This document shows, one piece after another, positions 46,661 to 56,545 of a stretch of DNA of 64,000 nt. The DNA lies in the NCBI GenBank assembly GCA_963786395.1, contig CAWAZD010000001.1:124001-188000 (forward strand), given 5' to 3'. A model generated the notes under the pieces. That model worked only from the letters and a program-made list of their open reading frames with translations, was not told the origin of the DNA and did not search any database. The stretch comes from Fen-1301 sp963786395 (GTDB lineage: Bacteria > Bacteroidota > Ignavibacteria > Ignavibacteriales > Ignavibacteriaceae). The position numbers and the translations under genes are program-made. Position 1 is the stretch's first letter, and each line of letters starts with the position of its first letter.

Positions 46661-47619
46661 TTAACCATTGGATAAATTATTATCTATCATTCTATGGATA
46701 ATTTCTTCTACAAAAACTGTAGCAGTCCAATCAAGCATTTTTTTTGCTTTTGAAGGATCGCCTAAGCTGTAGTTAATATCTGTCGGGCGTATTAATTCGT
46801 TCTTAATAATTAAGAAATCTTTGTATTCTAAATCAAAATATCTGAATGTAATGCCTATAAATTCTTCAAGCGAAGTACTTCTTCCCGTTGCTATAACAAA
46901 ATCATCCGGTTTGTCCTGAAGTAATATTTGATGCATTGCGTTAACATATTCCGGTGCCCAGCCCCAATCACGACATATTGAAATGTTTCCAAGTACAAGT
47001 TTTTCCTTTTTACCCCTTGAAATTGCACATGCCGTATCTATTATTTTTTTTGTAACAAACCGTGCAGCACGGAGAGGAGATTCATGATTAAATAATATCC
47101 CTGAACATGAAAACAGATTATAAGCCTCTCTGTAGTTGGCTACCTGCCAGAATGCTGCTGATTTAGCAACAGCATAAGGACTTCTTGGTCTGAATGGAGT
47201 TTCTTCGTCTGCTGCTTTCTCCTTTGTCTCTCCAAAACATTCGCTCGAACATGCGTTGTAAAATTTAATCGGGAGTTTATGGAATCTCAATACCTCAAGT
47301 ATATTGAGCGAACCTACACTTATACTTTCCAGAGTCTCTACCGGTTGAAGAAATGATAAACCAACGGATGTCTGCCCGGCAAGGTTATAAATTTCATCGG
47401 GTTCTATCTGTAGAATTGTCTGCATAACGCTTCTGAAATCTATTAAAGACATTGAATGCAGTTTTATTTGCCCATATATCCCAAGCTTTTTAAACCGCTG
47501 AAGTTTGACAAATCAGCATCACGTGAGGTTCCATGTACTTCGTAACCTTCATCTAATAGCAATTTTGCCAAATAGGATCCATCCTGTCCTGATATACCTA
47601 TGATTAATGCTTTTTTCAA
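46661..47619 (-). CDS. gmd: GDP-mannose 4,6-dehydratase-like protein, one frameshift
   Basis: An extended SDR enzyme that would convert GDP-mannose to GDP-4-keto-6-deoxymannose. Start is TTG at 47619, after AAAGG, giving KKALIIGISGQDGSYLAKLL with the NAD(P) glycine motif. The frame breaks in a run of five T (47487-47491); with six it runs on as KLGIYGQIKLHSM. Further marks are YNLAGQTSVGLSF, ACSSECFG, the YxxxK pair in SPYAVAKSAAFW, and FNHESP. About 320 residues, short but complete. Some family boxes differ from classic Gmd (AGQT for AAQS), so a related GDP-sugar enzyme is possible. Confidence 0.82.
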
Positions 47620-47758
47620 TGTTTAACCTTTGTATCTTGTTTCTAATATTCCGGATTTGTTTTATTTTTACTGTAATCTAAATTTGAATAATTGAACCAA
47701 TGAAATAATTGCACTTATCCGGATATTTGTTGGTTTTAAATATAAAGAATATTAAATA

Positions 47759-49561
47759 ATGAAAGAACTTCGGTACAGAATATTATTTCTTGCAAGTTGG
47801 TATCCTAACAGGACTAACAGTGTATTGGGAGTATTCGTTAGACGAAAAGCAGAAGCTGTCTCTAAAAATTGCGAAATTGCTGTTCTGTTCGTCACCATGG
47901 ATGAATCTATCAAAGGGGAAAATTATGAATTCGAATCAGGATACGAAAAAGGAGTCTATACCTTAAGGGTTTATTTTAAACCTGTATCTTCAGGATTAAT
48001 TAAAAAAATATTTTATAATATTCGTTTTTGGAAGGGTCATTACCTTGGATTAAAATTGCTAAAAAAAGATTGGGGCAATTTTGATCTGATTCATGTAAAT
48101 GTAGTAAGCAGGGCTGGCTATATCGCACTTCTACTCAAAAAATTAAGGGGTATCAAATATATCATTACGGAACACTCAACTCCTGATATAAGTTTTTTAA
48201 GGGGTGATTCTGTTAGCACAAAAATTCCAGGTAAAACACTCTCTAAAATTACTGTAAGAAACGCCGAATTCATCAATGTCGATTCAACTGCTTCTTTGAA
48301 TTATTGGGAAAAGGCAGGCTTTAAGGGTAATTATGGAATTATTCGCAATATAGTTGAAATAGTCCCCCAATTCATGTCATTTAATAAAACTAATACTGAT
48401 AATATTAAGAAAGCTATTCATATCTCAATTTTAATTGAACGGAAAAATGTGGCCGACATTATTAAAGCATACTCTTACATATACAACGAGCTGAACAGAA
48501 AAAATGTGGAATTCCATATTGTAGGAAATGGAGATCAGAAAGATATGCTTACTAAGTTAGCCTCAGATCTCGGAGTTCTAAACAAATGCGTTTTTTTTCA
48601 CGGATTCGTTGATGAATACAAAAAGATTGAATTATTAGTTGGTTCTGACTTCCATATTCTTAATAGTGATGAAGAGGGGTTTTCAGTTGTAACTGCTGAA
48701 GCTATTCTTTATGGAATTCCTGTTATCGCTACTAAATGCGGCGGTCCGGAAGATTTTGTTCCGGAAAATGTCGGTTTGCTTATTAATAGGAGGAATTTCA
48801 AAGAACTTACTGACTCAATCCTTTTTATGATAGACCATTCTCAGGATTTTAAAAAGAAGGATCTACAGGAATTCGGTAAAAAAATGTTTAGTCGGGAAGT
48901 TATCGGAAATCAGACCTATCATGTTTATAAAAAATATATTACTTCCTGGAAAGCAGGGAATACTCGTTCGGAAATAATGGTTTTACCTGAATGGAATGTT
49001 CTTGATATTGGAAGCGGACACCAGCCAAATAGAAGAGCAAATATTCTGGTAGAAAGATATTTATCTCCTACTATACATAGAACCACTCAAACAGTAATTC
49101 ACCCCCCGGACAAATATTTAATCGTTGCAGATGGTCATTTTTTACCCTTTAAAGATAAATCATTTGATTTTGCTATTGCCTCTCATATTGCTGAACATGT
49201 CGATAATCCAGAAAAGTTCTGCAGTGAATTACAGCGGGTATCCAAGAGCGGTTATCTTGAAACTCCCGGACCATTAACAGAGCTAATGATGCCGACAGCC
49301 TCTCACAAATGGGTGGTTGGTATGAAGGGAAACAAACTCCAGTTCCGGAATAATCACTATACTAAACCTTTCTCTAGAAACTTTTTTAGAATCTTTTACC
49401 TTAACAGAGAAGGATATATGCAAGATACTTTGTACAGTAATAATATTTTTCTAAAACTTCTGAATTGGATAATAATAAAGTCGTGGAAATATATTCCACA
49501 AGCTTATACTATTATTAAATGGGACAATGAAATAAAAGCAGAAGTAATTAAAGAGTCTTAG
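47759..49561 (+). CDS. Glycosyltransferase-methyltransferase fusion protein
   Basis: A 600-residue two-domain protein. Residues 1 to about 395 are a GT4 glycosyltransferase: LASWYPNRTNSVLGVFVRRKA at the start, KYIITEHSTP, HFHGF-like VFFHGFVDEYKKIE, and the E-x7-E block SDEEGFSVVTAEAILYGIPVIATKCGG. Residues about 415-600 form a class I methyltransferase: VLDIGSGHQPNRRANI, PFKDKSFDFAIASHIAEHV, and SGYLETPGP. The join is in frame with no sign of a missing stop. Such fusions are known in glycan loci but uncommon. It would add and then methylate a sugar, perhaps capping the chain. The stop overlaps the convergent YfhO gene by 14 bases. Confidence 0.88.
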   Translation: MKELRYRILFLASWYPNRTNSVLGVFVRRKAEAVSKNCEIAVLFVTMDESIKGENYEFESGYEKGVYTLRVYFKPVSSGLIKKIFYNIRFWKGHYLGLKLLKKDWGNFDLIHVNVVSRAGYIALLLKKLRGIKYIITEHSTPDISFLRGDSVSTKIPGKTLSKITVRNAEFINVDSTASLNYWEKAGFKGNYGIIRNIVEIVPQFMSFNKTNTDNIKKAIHISILIERKNVADIIKAYSYIYNELNRKNVEFHIVGNGDQKDMLTKLASDLGVLNKCVFFHGFVDEYKKIELLVGSDFHILNSDEEGFSVVTAEAILYGIPVIATKCGGPEDFVPENVGLLINRRNFKELTDSILFMIDHSQDFKKKDLQEFGKKMFSREVIGNQTYHVYKKYITSWKAGNTRSEIMVLPEWNVLDIGSGHQPNRRANILVERYLSPTIHRTTQTVIHPPDKYLIVADGHFLPFKDKSFDFAIASHIAEHVDNPEKFCSELQRVSKSGYLETPGPLTELMMPTASHKWVVGMKGNKLQFRNNHYTKPFSRNFFRIFYLNREGYMQDTLYSNNIFLKLLNWIIIKSWKYIPQAYTIIKWDNEIKAEVIKES

Positions 49562-52133
49562 TCTTTTTCTTCCGCATTGAAACAAGCACCGTAATTAAAA
49601 CTCCACCCAGGGTCAAGGAGCTTAATATAAGTGCAAGGTATTTACTCACTACAAAGCTCGTTGGATTAAATAAAAATTCTACTTTATGAATTCCTTTCGG
49701 AACAACTATTCCCATGAACCCATGATTTACTCTGTATATCTCTGTCTTGTTTCCATCCACATAACCTTTCCACATTTCAGAAGTGAGGAAAGGAAGTTTA
49801 ATTCCTTTAACTGCATATGTGTCCCCAAAGAATAGAAAATTATTTCCTGAGGCTTTTACATTCATACTTACTTTTTCATCTTTATAATCAGAAAAGTGAA
49901 CATATGTGGTTGAATCGGGAACATCTACGTTTATTTTTTCGTTATCCAGGTAAGCTATGTTTTTAGGATCGAAAGAATTTGCTTTCATTGCATTAAGAAT
50001 ATCAATACCAGATTTGTTCTCAACCTTGTTTACAAAATATGCTCTCTGCAGAGCATAGTTATTCCTGTATACAAATTCCTTATCGCCTTGTGAAATAAGT
50101 TCAAAGCCGGGGAACTGTGTCTGTGAGTTGATAACTATATATTTAACATTCAGCATTCTCCAGGCAGTTTCATTAACCGGACCAACAACATCCATTAGAT
50201 CCTGGTAAGCCCTGGGTTTTACTCCTGAATATCCATAAAAATCTTCAAGCATAAAATATGCGTTGTAATTTGAATTCCTGCTGAATGAACCAAACGAACC
50301 ATCCTGTTTCAGGTTTAAGATTCTGAAAGGATCTTTATCTTGTTGTTTCCGGATCGCTGTTACATAGCCCGGTGTGTCAAAAATATTGTTAAGTTCAGGG
50401 ACATCAATAAATTTTCTTCCCCTTGCGTCAATGCGCCATAAGTCAATTACAATAAATAAAATTAGAGCAAGAACAAAAATGTCCTTACTGATCTTTGACT
50501 TTAAATAAAGATATGCACCCCAGATAGCTGCAGATAAAAGAATGAACGCAACAATAACATCACTGGTAAACATGTCTGCTGTATATCCGGCAAAAGCTGT
50601 TAGCTGTTGAGCTTCCTGCGATTTTGTCGATTGAATATTGGATGTATATTCGGTAATTCTGTCAATAAACCAACTGGATATAACGCTGTTGAGTAAAAGA
50701 GAAATCAACAATATACCGGTAAATACAAAAGCTATATTTTTAATTACTTTTAATAATTTCAGATTATTCTCTTCTTTAATCTGTATTATTTTCCAAACTC
50801 CTAACCCTGCCAGTATTGGGATATTTAGTTGCAATATTACCAGAATCATTGAAGGTACTCTGAATTTATTAAAAGAAGGCAGATGATAGTAAAGGATATC
50901 AAATAAAACTGGAAAGTTTTTACCAAATGATATAAATAATGCAATACCCGATAAAATAGTTAAGAACTGTACAAATGATTCTTTCCATCGGGTAAAGATG
51001 GCGAACAATGCGAAAAACAAAACCAAAATTCCCATATAACCAACGGCTACATCCACAAACGGCATCTGACCGAAATATGTGTTGGGCTCGTATTCTTCAT
51101 TATTAGTTATCGGACCTTTATAATGTGAAGAACCGAAACCATACCAGGAAGGTATTATTAGTGTCATTACTTCCTGAGGGGAAAATGACCATTGTGTGTT
51201 ATATTCATAAAAATCGGAGCTTGGCTGAGTTGTTGTTTTGTCGGCAGTCTTTTCAAGTATCCCGGTTGTTCCACGTGTTGAATATGGAGTATATTCATAG
51301 ATCTGTGAAATACTGTCCATCTGAATTAATACTGCAATTACAATCGCAGCCAGAAATATACCCGCTGATTTAAATAATCTTAATGTCTCTTCCTTTTCCT
51401 TTTTTATTATAAATCTTATTAAATAATATATATAGTAGATTGCGACAGAAAAGAGCGTGTAGAAAATGATCTGGACGTGAAAACCCTGAAGGAATAACTG
51501 CAGTGTTATTATTAAAATAAGTGCATCTATTAATCGTATTTTTTTCTGAAATCTCAATAGAATTAAAAATATTAGCGGGTAAAAACATAGTGAGGTTAAC
51601 TTGGTTACGTGACCTATATAAAGAAATACAATTATGCCTGTACTGAATGAAGAAGCTACTCCTGCAAGCAGACTTACCCACGTGTTTTTGGTAAAATGTT
51701 TCATCAACATGAAAGATGTAATACCCAAAACAATCAGATAAAATGCCCATCTTGCATATTCAACTGAAAAAAAGCTTCCGAAAAATGTTTTTATATAACC
51801 AAATACAACTTCAATTAGATTGAACCAGACTAACCCAACACCTCCTGCTGAATATGTCGGCATGCCGCAAAAAATCAATGGATTCCATAATGTAAATCCA
51901 TCTTTATGGTTCGCTGTATATGGCCCAAGACTTTTGCTTGCTATTATATCACCCGACTGAAATGTCTTTCCTCCGAAAAACATTGGTTCAAGGAAAACAA
52001 GGAATAAAAGCACAATAATTAATATTGCTGTTAGTGCATGAAATTTAGGCGGGATAATATTATCAATATTAAATTTGCTTAACCCGGATTCAGATTCTTT
52101 TTTTTGAGTCCGGTTCTTGGATGCTTTTGCCAT
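49548..52133 (-). CDS. YfhO-family large membrane protein
   Basis: An 861-residue protein with about 13 helices, a loop with ITTQPSSDFYEYNTQWSFSPQ, and a large C-terminal extracytoplasmic domain (about 560-830) closed by a final helix. YfhO is linked to glycosylation of lipoteichoic acid in Bacillus and belongs to a GT-C-like group. An N-terminal low-complexity start (MAKASKNRTQKKES) precedes the first helix. It is downstream of methyltransferase and GT2 genes on the same strand. Likely transfers sugars from a polyprenyl carrier; this is inference by family. Confidence 0.9.
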   Translation of the reverse strand: MAKASKNRTQKKESESGLSKFNIDNIIPPKFHALTAILIIVLLFLVFLEPMFFGGKTFQSGDIIASKSLGPYTANHKDGFTLWNPLIFCGMPTYSAGGVGLVWFNLIEVVFGYIKTFFGSFFSVEYARWAFYLIVLGITSFMLMKHFTKNTWVSLLAGVASSFSTGIIVFLYIGHVTKLTSLCFYPLIFLILLRFQKKIRLIDALILIITLQLFLQGFHVQIIFYTLFSVAIYYIYYLIRFIIKKEKEETLRLFKSAGIFLAAIVIAVLIQMDSISQIYEYTPYSTRGTTGILEKTADKTTTQPSSDFYEYNTQWSFSPQEVMTLIIPSWYGFGSSHYKGPITNNEEYEPNTYFGQMPFVDVAVGYMGILVLFFALFAIFTRWKESFVQFLTILSGIALFISFGKNFPVLFDILYYHLPSFNKFRVPSMILVILQLNIPILAGLGVWKIIQIKEENNLKLLKVIKNIAFVFTGILLISLLLNSVISSWFIDRITEYTSNIQSTKSQEAQQLTAFAGYTADMFTSDVIVAFILLSAAIWGAYLYLKSKISKDIFVLALILFIVIDLWRIDARGRKFIDVPELNNIFDTPGYVTAIRKQQDKDPFRILNLKQDGSFGSFSRNSNYNAYFMLEDFYGYSGVKPRAYQDLMDVVGPVNETAWRMLNVKYIVINSQTQFPGFELISQGDKEFVYRNNYALQRAYFVNKVENKSGIDILNAMKANSFDPKNIAYLDNEKINVDVPDSTTYVHFSDYKDEKVSMNVKASGNNFLFFGDTYAVKGIKLPFLTSEMWKGYVDGNKTEIYRVNHGFMGIVVPKGIHKVEFLFNPTSFVVSKYLALILSSLTLGGVLITVLVSMRKKKTKTL

Positions 52134-52147
52134 ATGTTCTCCGAATG

Positions 52148-52957
52148 CTATTTCTTAGCAATAAAATTAATACCTGAACCTACTTTGTTCTTTGTAAGAA
52201 AATCGAGGTACATCATTGTTAGTGTAAAAACAAATGTAATTAAATAATAAAAGGGAAGTAGGATAAAAAATATTTTTGATGTGTTCAGCATTACCATCGG
52301 GTATTTGATTCCCAGACGCCACGCAATGTCTCCCCAGAATCCATAAGTATATCGGGTTTTGTATGTTGATAATCCTACGGGATGAAGCTTTTGTTCAAGA
52401 TCTTCAACCGAGTAACCGTCACGGGCATGTTCACCTATGAAACTTTCTTCATGACCATCGTGAACATCGCTTCCACCATATATTGAAGGACTATTAATCA
52501 GGAGAAATCCTCCTTTTTTCAGTGATGCAGAAAAATTGAAAAATACTTTTCTGTCATCTTCAATATGTTCCATAACATCAATACAGGTAATCAGATCGAA
52601 TTTGTTTTTATGATCAATTGTAGTCAGATCTTCAATACCGAATTCGACATTTGAAAGATTGCTTTGCCTGAAGAACTCCCTGCTGTCATTAATCCATTTC
52701 TCCTTGATATCAACCGAATAGATTGTGCAGGGTTTCAGGTGAGTAGCCATAAAATATGTATACTGGCCATAACCGGATCCGGCATCGTAAATTGAAATCT
52801 CCTTATTCCCGAATATGTTCCTTATTTTCCGGAGTTCCCGCCTTACATACCATGATCTCAAAAACATAAGATCAAGTACTTTGTAAAATAGTATTCTTAG
52901 AAAGGGAAACTTTCTGATTACAGATGCGAATATATCTTTAATTGGGTCGTATTGCAT
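52148..52957 (-). CDS. Class I SAM-dependent methyltransferase
   Basis: A 269-residue methyltransferase. The SAM loop is IYDAGSGYGQYTYFMATHL (about 58-76), motif II acid in IYSVDIKEKW, and FDLITCIDVMEHIEDD precedes the usual KKGGFLLIN. A hydrophobic C-terminal stretch (about 225-255) suggests membrane attachment, unusual for a soluble methyltransferase and fitting a lipid-linked substrate. Located between the GT2 and YfhO genes with gaps of 41 and 14 bases, hence an operon. Confidence 0.87.
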   Translation of the reverse strand: MQYDPIKDIFASVIRKFPFLRILFYKVLDLMFLRSWYVRRELRKIRNIFGNKEISIYDAGSGYGQYTYFMATHLKPCTIYSVDIKEKWINDSREFFRQSNLSNVEFGIEDLTTIDHKNKFDLITCIDVMEHIEDDRKVFFNFSASLKKGGFLLINSPSIYGGSDVHDGHEESFIGEHARDGYSVEDLEQKLHPVGLSTYKTRYTYGFWGDIAWRLGIKYPMVMLNTSKIFFILLPFYYLITFVFTLTMMYLDFLTKNKVGSGINFIAKK

Positions 52958-52998
52958 TATATAAATTGTGCGATGGGAAGTCGAATGAAATGTATAGG

Positions 52999-54102
52999 TT
53001 ATCCTTTATCCTTAATTATATATTCCTTTTCATCCATTGTATTATGAACAAGCATTTCACCTAATAAACCGACTGAAAAAAATTGAATACCAACAATTAT
53101 TAGCAGCATACCTAAAAACAACATAGGGCGGTTGCTTAGCGGTTTGCCGTTTATCCATTGTACTGTCAGAATTCCATTTACCAGAATACCAACTAAAAAA
53201 GAGAGAGCCCCGAAGAACCCGAAAAAGTGCATCGGTCGTTTGATATATCTGGTTGAGAAGATTACTGTTACTAAATCAATAAATCCTTTAAAGAACCGGC
53301 TTATTCCAAATTTTGTTTTTCCATATCTTCTTTCATGATGAACTACAGGGATCTCAGTCACTGTAAATCCATTCCAGTCCGCAAGCACCGGAAGGTATCG
53401 GTGTAATTCTCCATAAACTTTCATACTCTGGATAACATCAACTTTATAAGCCTTCAAACCACAATTAAAATCATGGATTTTTATTCCGCTCATTAAACGG
53501 GTAACAAAATTGAAGAACCGGGATGAATATCTTTTAATAATCGGATCATGTCTTTTTTTCTTCCACCCGGAGACCAGATCAAATCCTTCCTGCAGTTTCC
53601 TTAAAAGATTACCTATTTCGTTAGGATCATCCTGAAGATCAGCATCCATTGTAATAACAACATCTCCGGTTACCTGTTTGAATCCGACCTGAAGTGCTGC
53701 TGATTTACCATAATTTTTTCTGAAACTTACGAACCTAAATCGTCTGTCCTGTTTACAAATATCCTTTATTACTTTTAATGAACCGTCAGTACTCCCGTCA
53801 TCTACAAATATTACTTCATAATTTAAATTCAAAGGTTTAACAGCTTTTCTTATTTCATTTGCAAGTGGGTTTATTGATTCTTCTTCATTTAGCAAAGGAA
53901 TTACTATAGAAAGCTTATTAAAAGTAAGCCTCTCACCCTGGGTGGGCTGCTGGTTCTTATGGTAATAATTTTTTCTTCTGTTATATAAATTTCTGCGGTA
54001 GTTATTACTTGCAGGTCTTTCAGGATTACCCGGATTCCCCTGGTTTTTTTCAGGACTAACATCACTTTTAACTATGATTTCTTTTTTATTATTCTCTTCC
54101 AA
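52999..54102 (-). CDS. GT2 polyprenyl-phosphate glycosyltransferase (GtrB/ArnC/Dpm1-like)
   Basis: A 367-residue enzyme. Residues 1-60 are a polar, Asn/Lys/Arg-rich tail not usual for the family. The GT-A domain follows: SIVIPLLNEEESI, VIFVDDGSTDGSL and the metal site MDADLQDDPNEI (about 153-164). Two C-terminal helices (about 290-355) anchor it in the membrane. Such enzymes load a sugar onto undecaprenyl phosphate. It heads the leftward group GT2-methyltransferase-YfhO, consistent with lipid-linked sugar made inside and used outside. Confidence 0.9.
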   Translation of the reverse strand: MEENNKKEIIVKSDVSPEKNQGNPGNPERPASNNYRRNLYNRRKNYYHKNQQPTQGERLTFNKLSIVIPLLNEEESINPLANEIRKAVKPLNLNYEVIFVDDGSTDGSLKVIKDICKQDRRFRFVSFRKNYGKSAALQVGFKQVTGDVVITMDADLQDDPNEIGNLLRKLQEGFDLVSGWKKKRHDPIIKRYSSRFFNFVTRLMSGIKIHDFNCGLKAYKVDVIQSMKVYGELHRYLPVLADWNGFTVTEIPVVHHERRYGKTKFGISRFFKGFIDLVTVIFSTRYIKRPMHFFGFFGALSFLVGILVNGILTVQWINGKPLSNRPMLFLGMLLIIVGIQFFSVGLLGEMLVHNTMDEKEYIIKDKG

Positions 54103-54220
54103 TTATCTTCCAGAATTATTAAATAACAGCTTTAAAATATACCGATTATTAACGTAAAATCAACTTCCGTTAGATTTTAACTGTCTTAAACATGTCCCCA
54201 AAATAATCCAAATATCAATC

Positions 54221-54251
54221 TTGACTTTTTTGTATAGATTGCATAGCTTTG
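54221..54251 (+). promoter_or_regulatory. Promoter of the suf operon
   Basis: TTGACT (54221-54226), 17 bases, TAGCTTTG (54244-54251), again fitting TTG/TAnnTTTG. It lies 48 bases before the sufB start. No clear Rrf2 half-sites were identified by eye. Confidence 0.6.
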
Positions 54252-54299
54252 ATAAGCTTTTTACAATTATTATGAAAAAGCATCGATTTTGGAGAAATA

Positions 54300-55749
54300 A
54301 TGAGTAATACTGAAGTCAAAACAATAGAAGAATTTACTAACCAGGAATATAAGTACGGATTTGTGTCAGATATTGAATCTGATTCATTTCCAAAAGGCTT
54401 AAATGAAGAGGTTATCACAAAACTTTCTAAAATTAAAGAAGAACCTGATTGGCTTACTGAATGGCGTTTAAAAGCTTACCGTTATTGGCTTACTATGGAG
54501 GAACCTCATTGGGCTAATATTCATTATAATAAAATAAATTACCAGGATATTATTTATTATTCCGCCCCTAAAAAGAGACCTAAACTCAATAGTCTTGATG
54601 AAGTTGATCCTGAAATGCTTGATACATTCAAAAGACTCGGCATTTCTTTAGATGAACAAAAAAGATTGAGTAATGTTGCTGTTGATGCAGTGTTTGATTC
54701 GGTATCTGTGGCAACTACCTTTAAAGAAACTCTTGCGGAACTTGGAATTATATTTTGCTCATTTTCTGAAGCCGTTAAAAATCATCCTGAACTTGTTAAA
54801 AAATATCTTGGTTCTGTTGTCCCTTCAACCGATAATTATTATGCGGCACTTAATTCTGCCGTCTTCAGCGATGGTTCATTTGCCTATATTCCCAAAGGTG
54901 TTAGATGCCCGATGGAACTTTCAACTTATTTCAGAATAAATGCAGCAAATACAGGACAGTTTGAACGCACTTTGATTATTGCGGATGAAGGTGCCTATGT
55001 TAGTTATCTTGAAGGATGCACTGCTCCCATGCGAGATGAAAATCAACTCCATGCTGCTGTAGTTGAATTGATTGCACTGGATAATGGACAGATTAAATAT
55101 TCAACTGTGCAGAATTGGTATGCCGGTGATAAAGAAGGAAAAGGCGGAATTTATAATTTTGTTACCAAACGTGGTCATTGTAAAGGAGTAAATTCTAAAA
55201 TATCATGGACTCAGGTTGAAACCGGTTCTGCTATCACATGGAAATATCCAAGCTGCATTTTGCAGGGAGATAATTCTATCGGTGAATTTTATTCCGTCGC
55301 GGTTACTAATAACATGCAGCAAGCCGATACCGGCACTAAAATGATTCATATGGGAAAAAATACAAGAAGTACAATTATTTCAAAAGGAATTTCTGCCGGA
55401 AGAAGTAATAATAGCTATCGTGGTCAGGTTAAGGTAAGTAAAAAAGCAGACAATGCAAGGAACTTCTCTCAGTGCGATTCACTTTTAATTGGTGATAAGT
55501 GTGGCGCACATACTTTTCCTTATATTGAGATAAATAATCCTACTGCCAGAGTTGAACATGAAGCTACAACATCTAAGATTGGCGAGGATCAGATTTTTTA
55601 TTTGAATCAAAGAGGCATCAAAACCGAAGATGCAATAAATCTGATTGTTAACGGTTATTGCAAAGAAGTATTTAAAGAGACTGCCAATGGAATTTGCTGT
55701 AGAAGCTCAGAAACTTCTAAGCATTAGCCTCGAAGGCAGTGTCGGATAA
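54300..55749 (+). CDS. sufB: Fe-S cluster assembly scaffold SufB, one frameshift near the end
   Basis: SufB is the core of the SufBC2D scaffold on which Fe-S clusters are built. The frame from 54300 has the usual long N-terminal region and right-handed beta-helix, with HMGKNTRSTIISKGISAG and NFSQCDSLLIGDKCGAHTFPY. Near 55680 an extra A shifts the frame. Without it the end reads LPMEFAVEAQKLL and stops at 55747-55749, the normal SufB ending (483 residues). As written, the protein would end in an unrelated tail at 55727. The repaired form is adopted. It heads the operon sufB-C-D-S-U-T behind its own promoter. Confidence 0.95.
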
Positions 55750-55783
55750 GTTAAAATTAAAAATTAAAGGATATAACAATAAT

Positions 55784-56545
55784 ATGTTACTCGAAATAAA
55801 AAATCTCCATGCAAGTGTAGAAGGTAAAGAAATTCTAAAAGGCATAAACCTTTCAATCAACGAAGGAGAAATTCATGCAATCATGGGACCAAATGGTTCC
55901 GGCAAAAGTACACTTGCCCAGGTGCTTGCCGGCAGGGAGGAATACGAAGTAACAAATGGTGAAGTTTATTTCAAAGGCAAAAACCTGCTTGAACTTTCCA
56001 CAGAAGACCGTGCAAGAGAGGGGATATTTCTCGCATTTCAATATCCGGTTGAAATTCCGGGAGTAAGTAATACCAATATGCTTAAAACTGCTGTTAATGA
56101 AATTAGAAAATATCGCGGCGAAGATGAATATGATGCAATAGAGTTCCTCCAGATGATTAAATCAAAAATGAAATTAGTGGAACTTGAACAGTCACTACTC
56201 AGCAGGGCGGTTAACGAAGGGTATTCCGGTGGTGAAAAGAAAAGGAATGAAATATTTCAGATGGCTGTACTTGAACCCAAGCTTGCTATCCTGGATGAAA
56301 CGGATTCAGGTCTCGATATTGATGCGCTCAGAGTTGTGGCTAACGGAGTCAATAAACTTAAAGCTCCCGATAAAGCTGTCATTTTAGTTACCCATTATCA
56401 AAGACTACTTAATTATATCGTCCCTGATTTTGTCCACGTGCTGTATAAAGGTAAAATTGTTAAATCTGGTGGCAAGGAACTTGCCCTCTTGCTCGAAGAA
56501 AAAGGATATGATTTTATTAAAGATGATTCAGGTGTTCTTGTATGA
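55784..56545 (+). CDS. sufC: Fe-S assembly ATPase SufC
   Basis: A 253-residue ABC-type ATPase of the SufBCD complex. Walker A GPNGSGKST (35-43), signature YSGGEKKRNEI (the SufC-specific variant, about 147-157), Walker B LAILDETDSGLDID, and the switch His in LVTHY. The ATG at 55784 follows AAAGGA and lies beyond the repaired sufB stop. The frame's upstream GTG at 55739 overlaps sufB and has no support. Its last bases overlap the sufD start by four. Confidence 0.96.
   Translation: MLLEIKNLHASVEGKEILKGINLSINEGEIHAIMGPNGSGKSTLAQVLAGREEYEVTNGEVYFKGKNLLELSTEDRAREGIFLAFQYPVEIPGVSNTNMLKTAVNEIRKYRGEDEYDAIEFLQMIKSKMKLVELEQSLLSRAVNEGYSGGEKKRNEIFQMAVLEPKLAILDETDSGLDIDALRVVANGVNKLKAPDKAVILVTHYQRLLNYIVPDFVHVLYKGKIVKSGGKELALLLEEKGYDFIKDDSGVLV

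Noticed and set aside
55681..55727. Alternative SufB C-terminus as written
   Set aside because: The tail is unlike any SufB, while the shifted frame gives the exact family ending, so the tail is a frameshift product.
55739..55783. GTG start for sufC
   Set aside because: It lies inside the repaired sufB end and the family sequence begins at the ATG at 55784.
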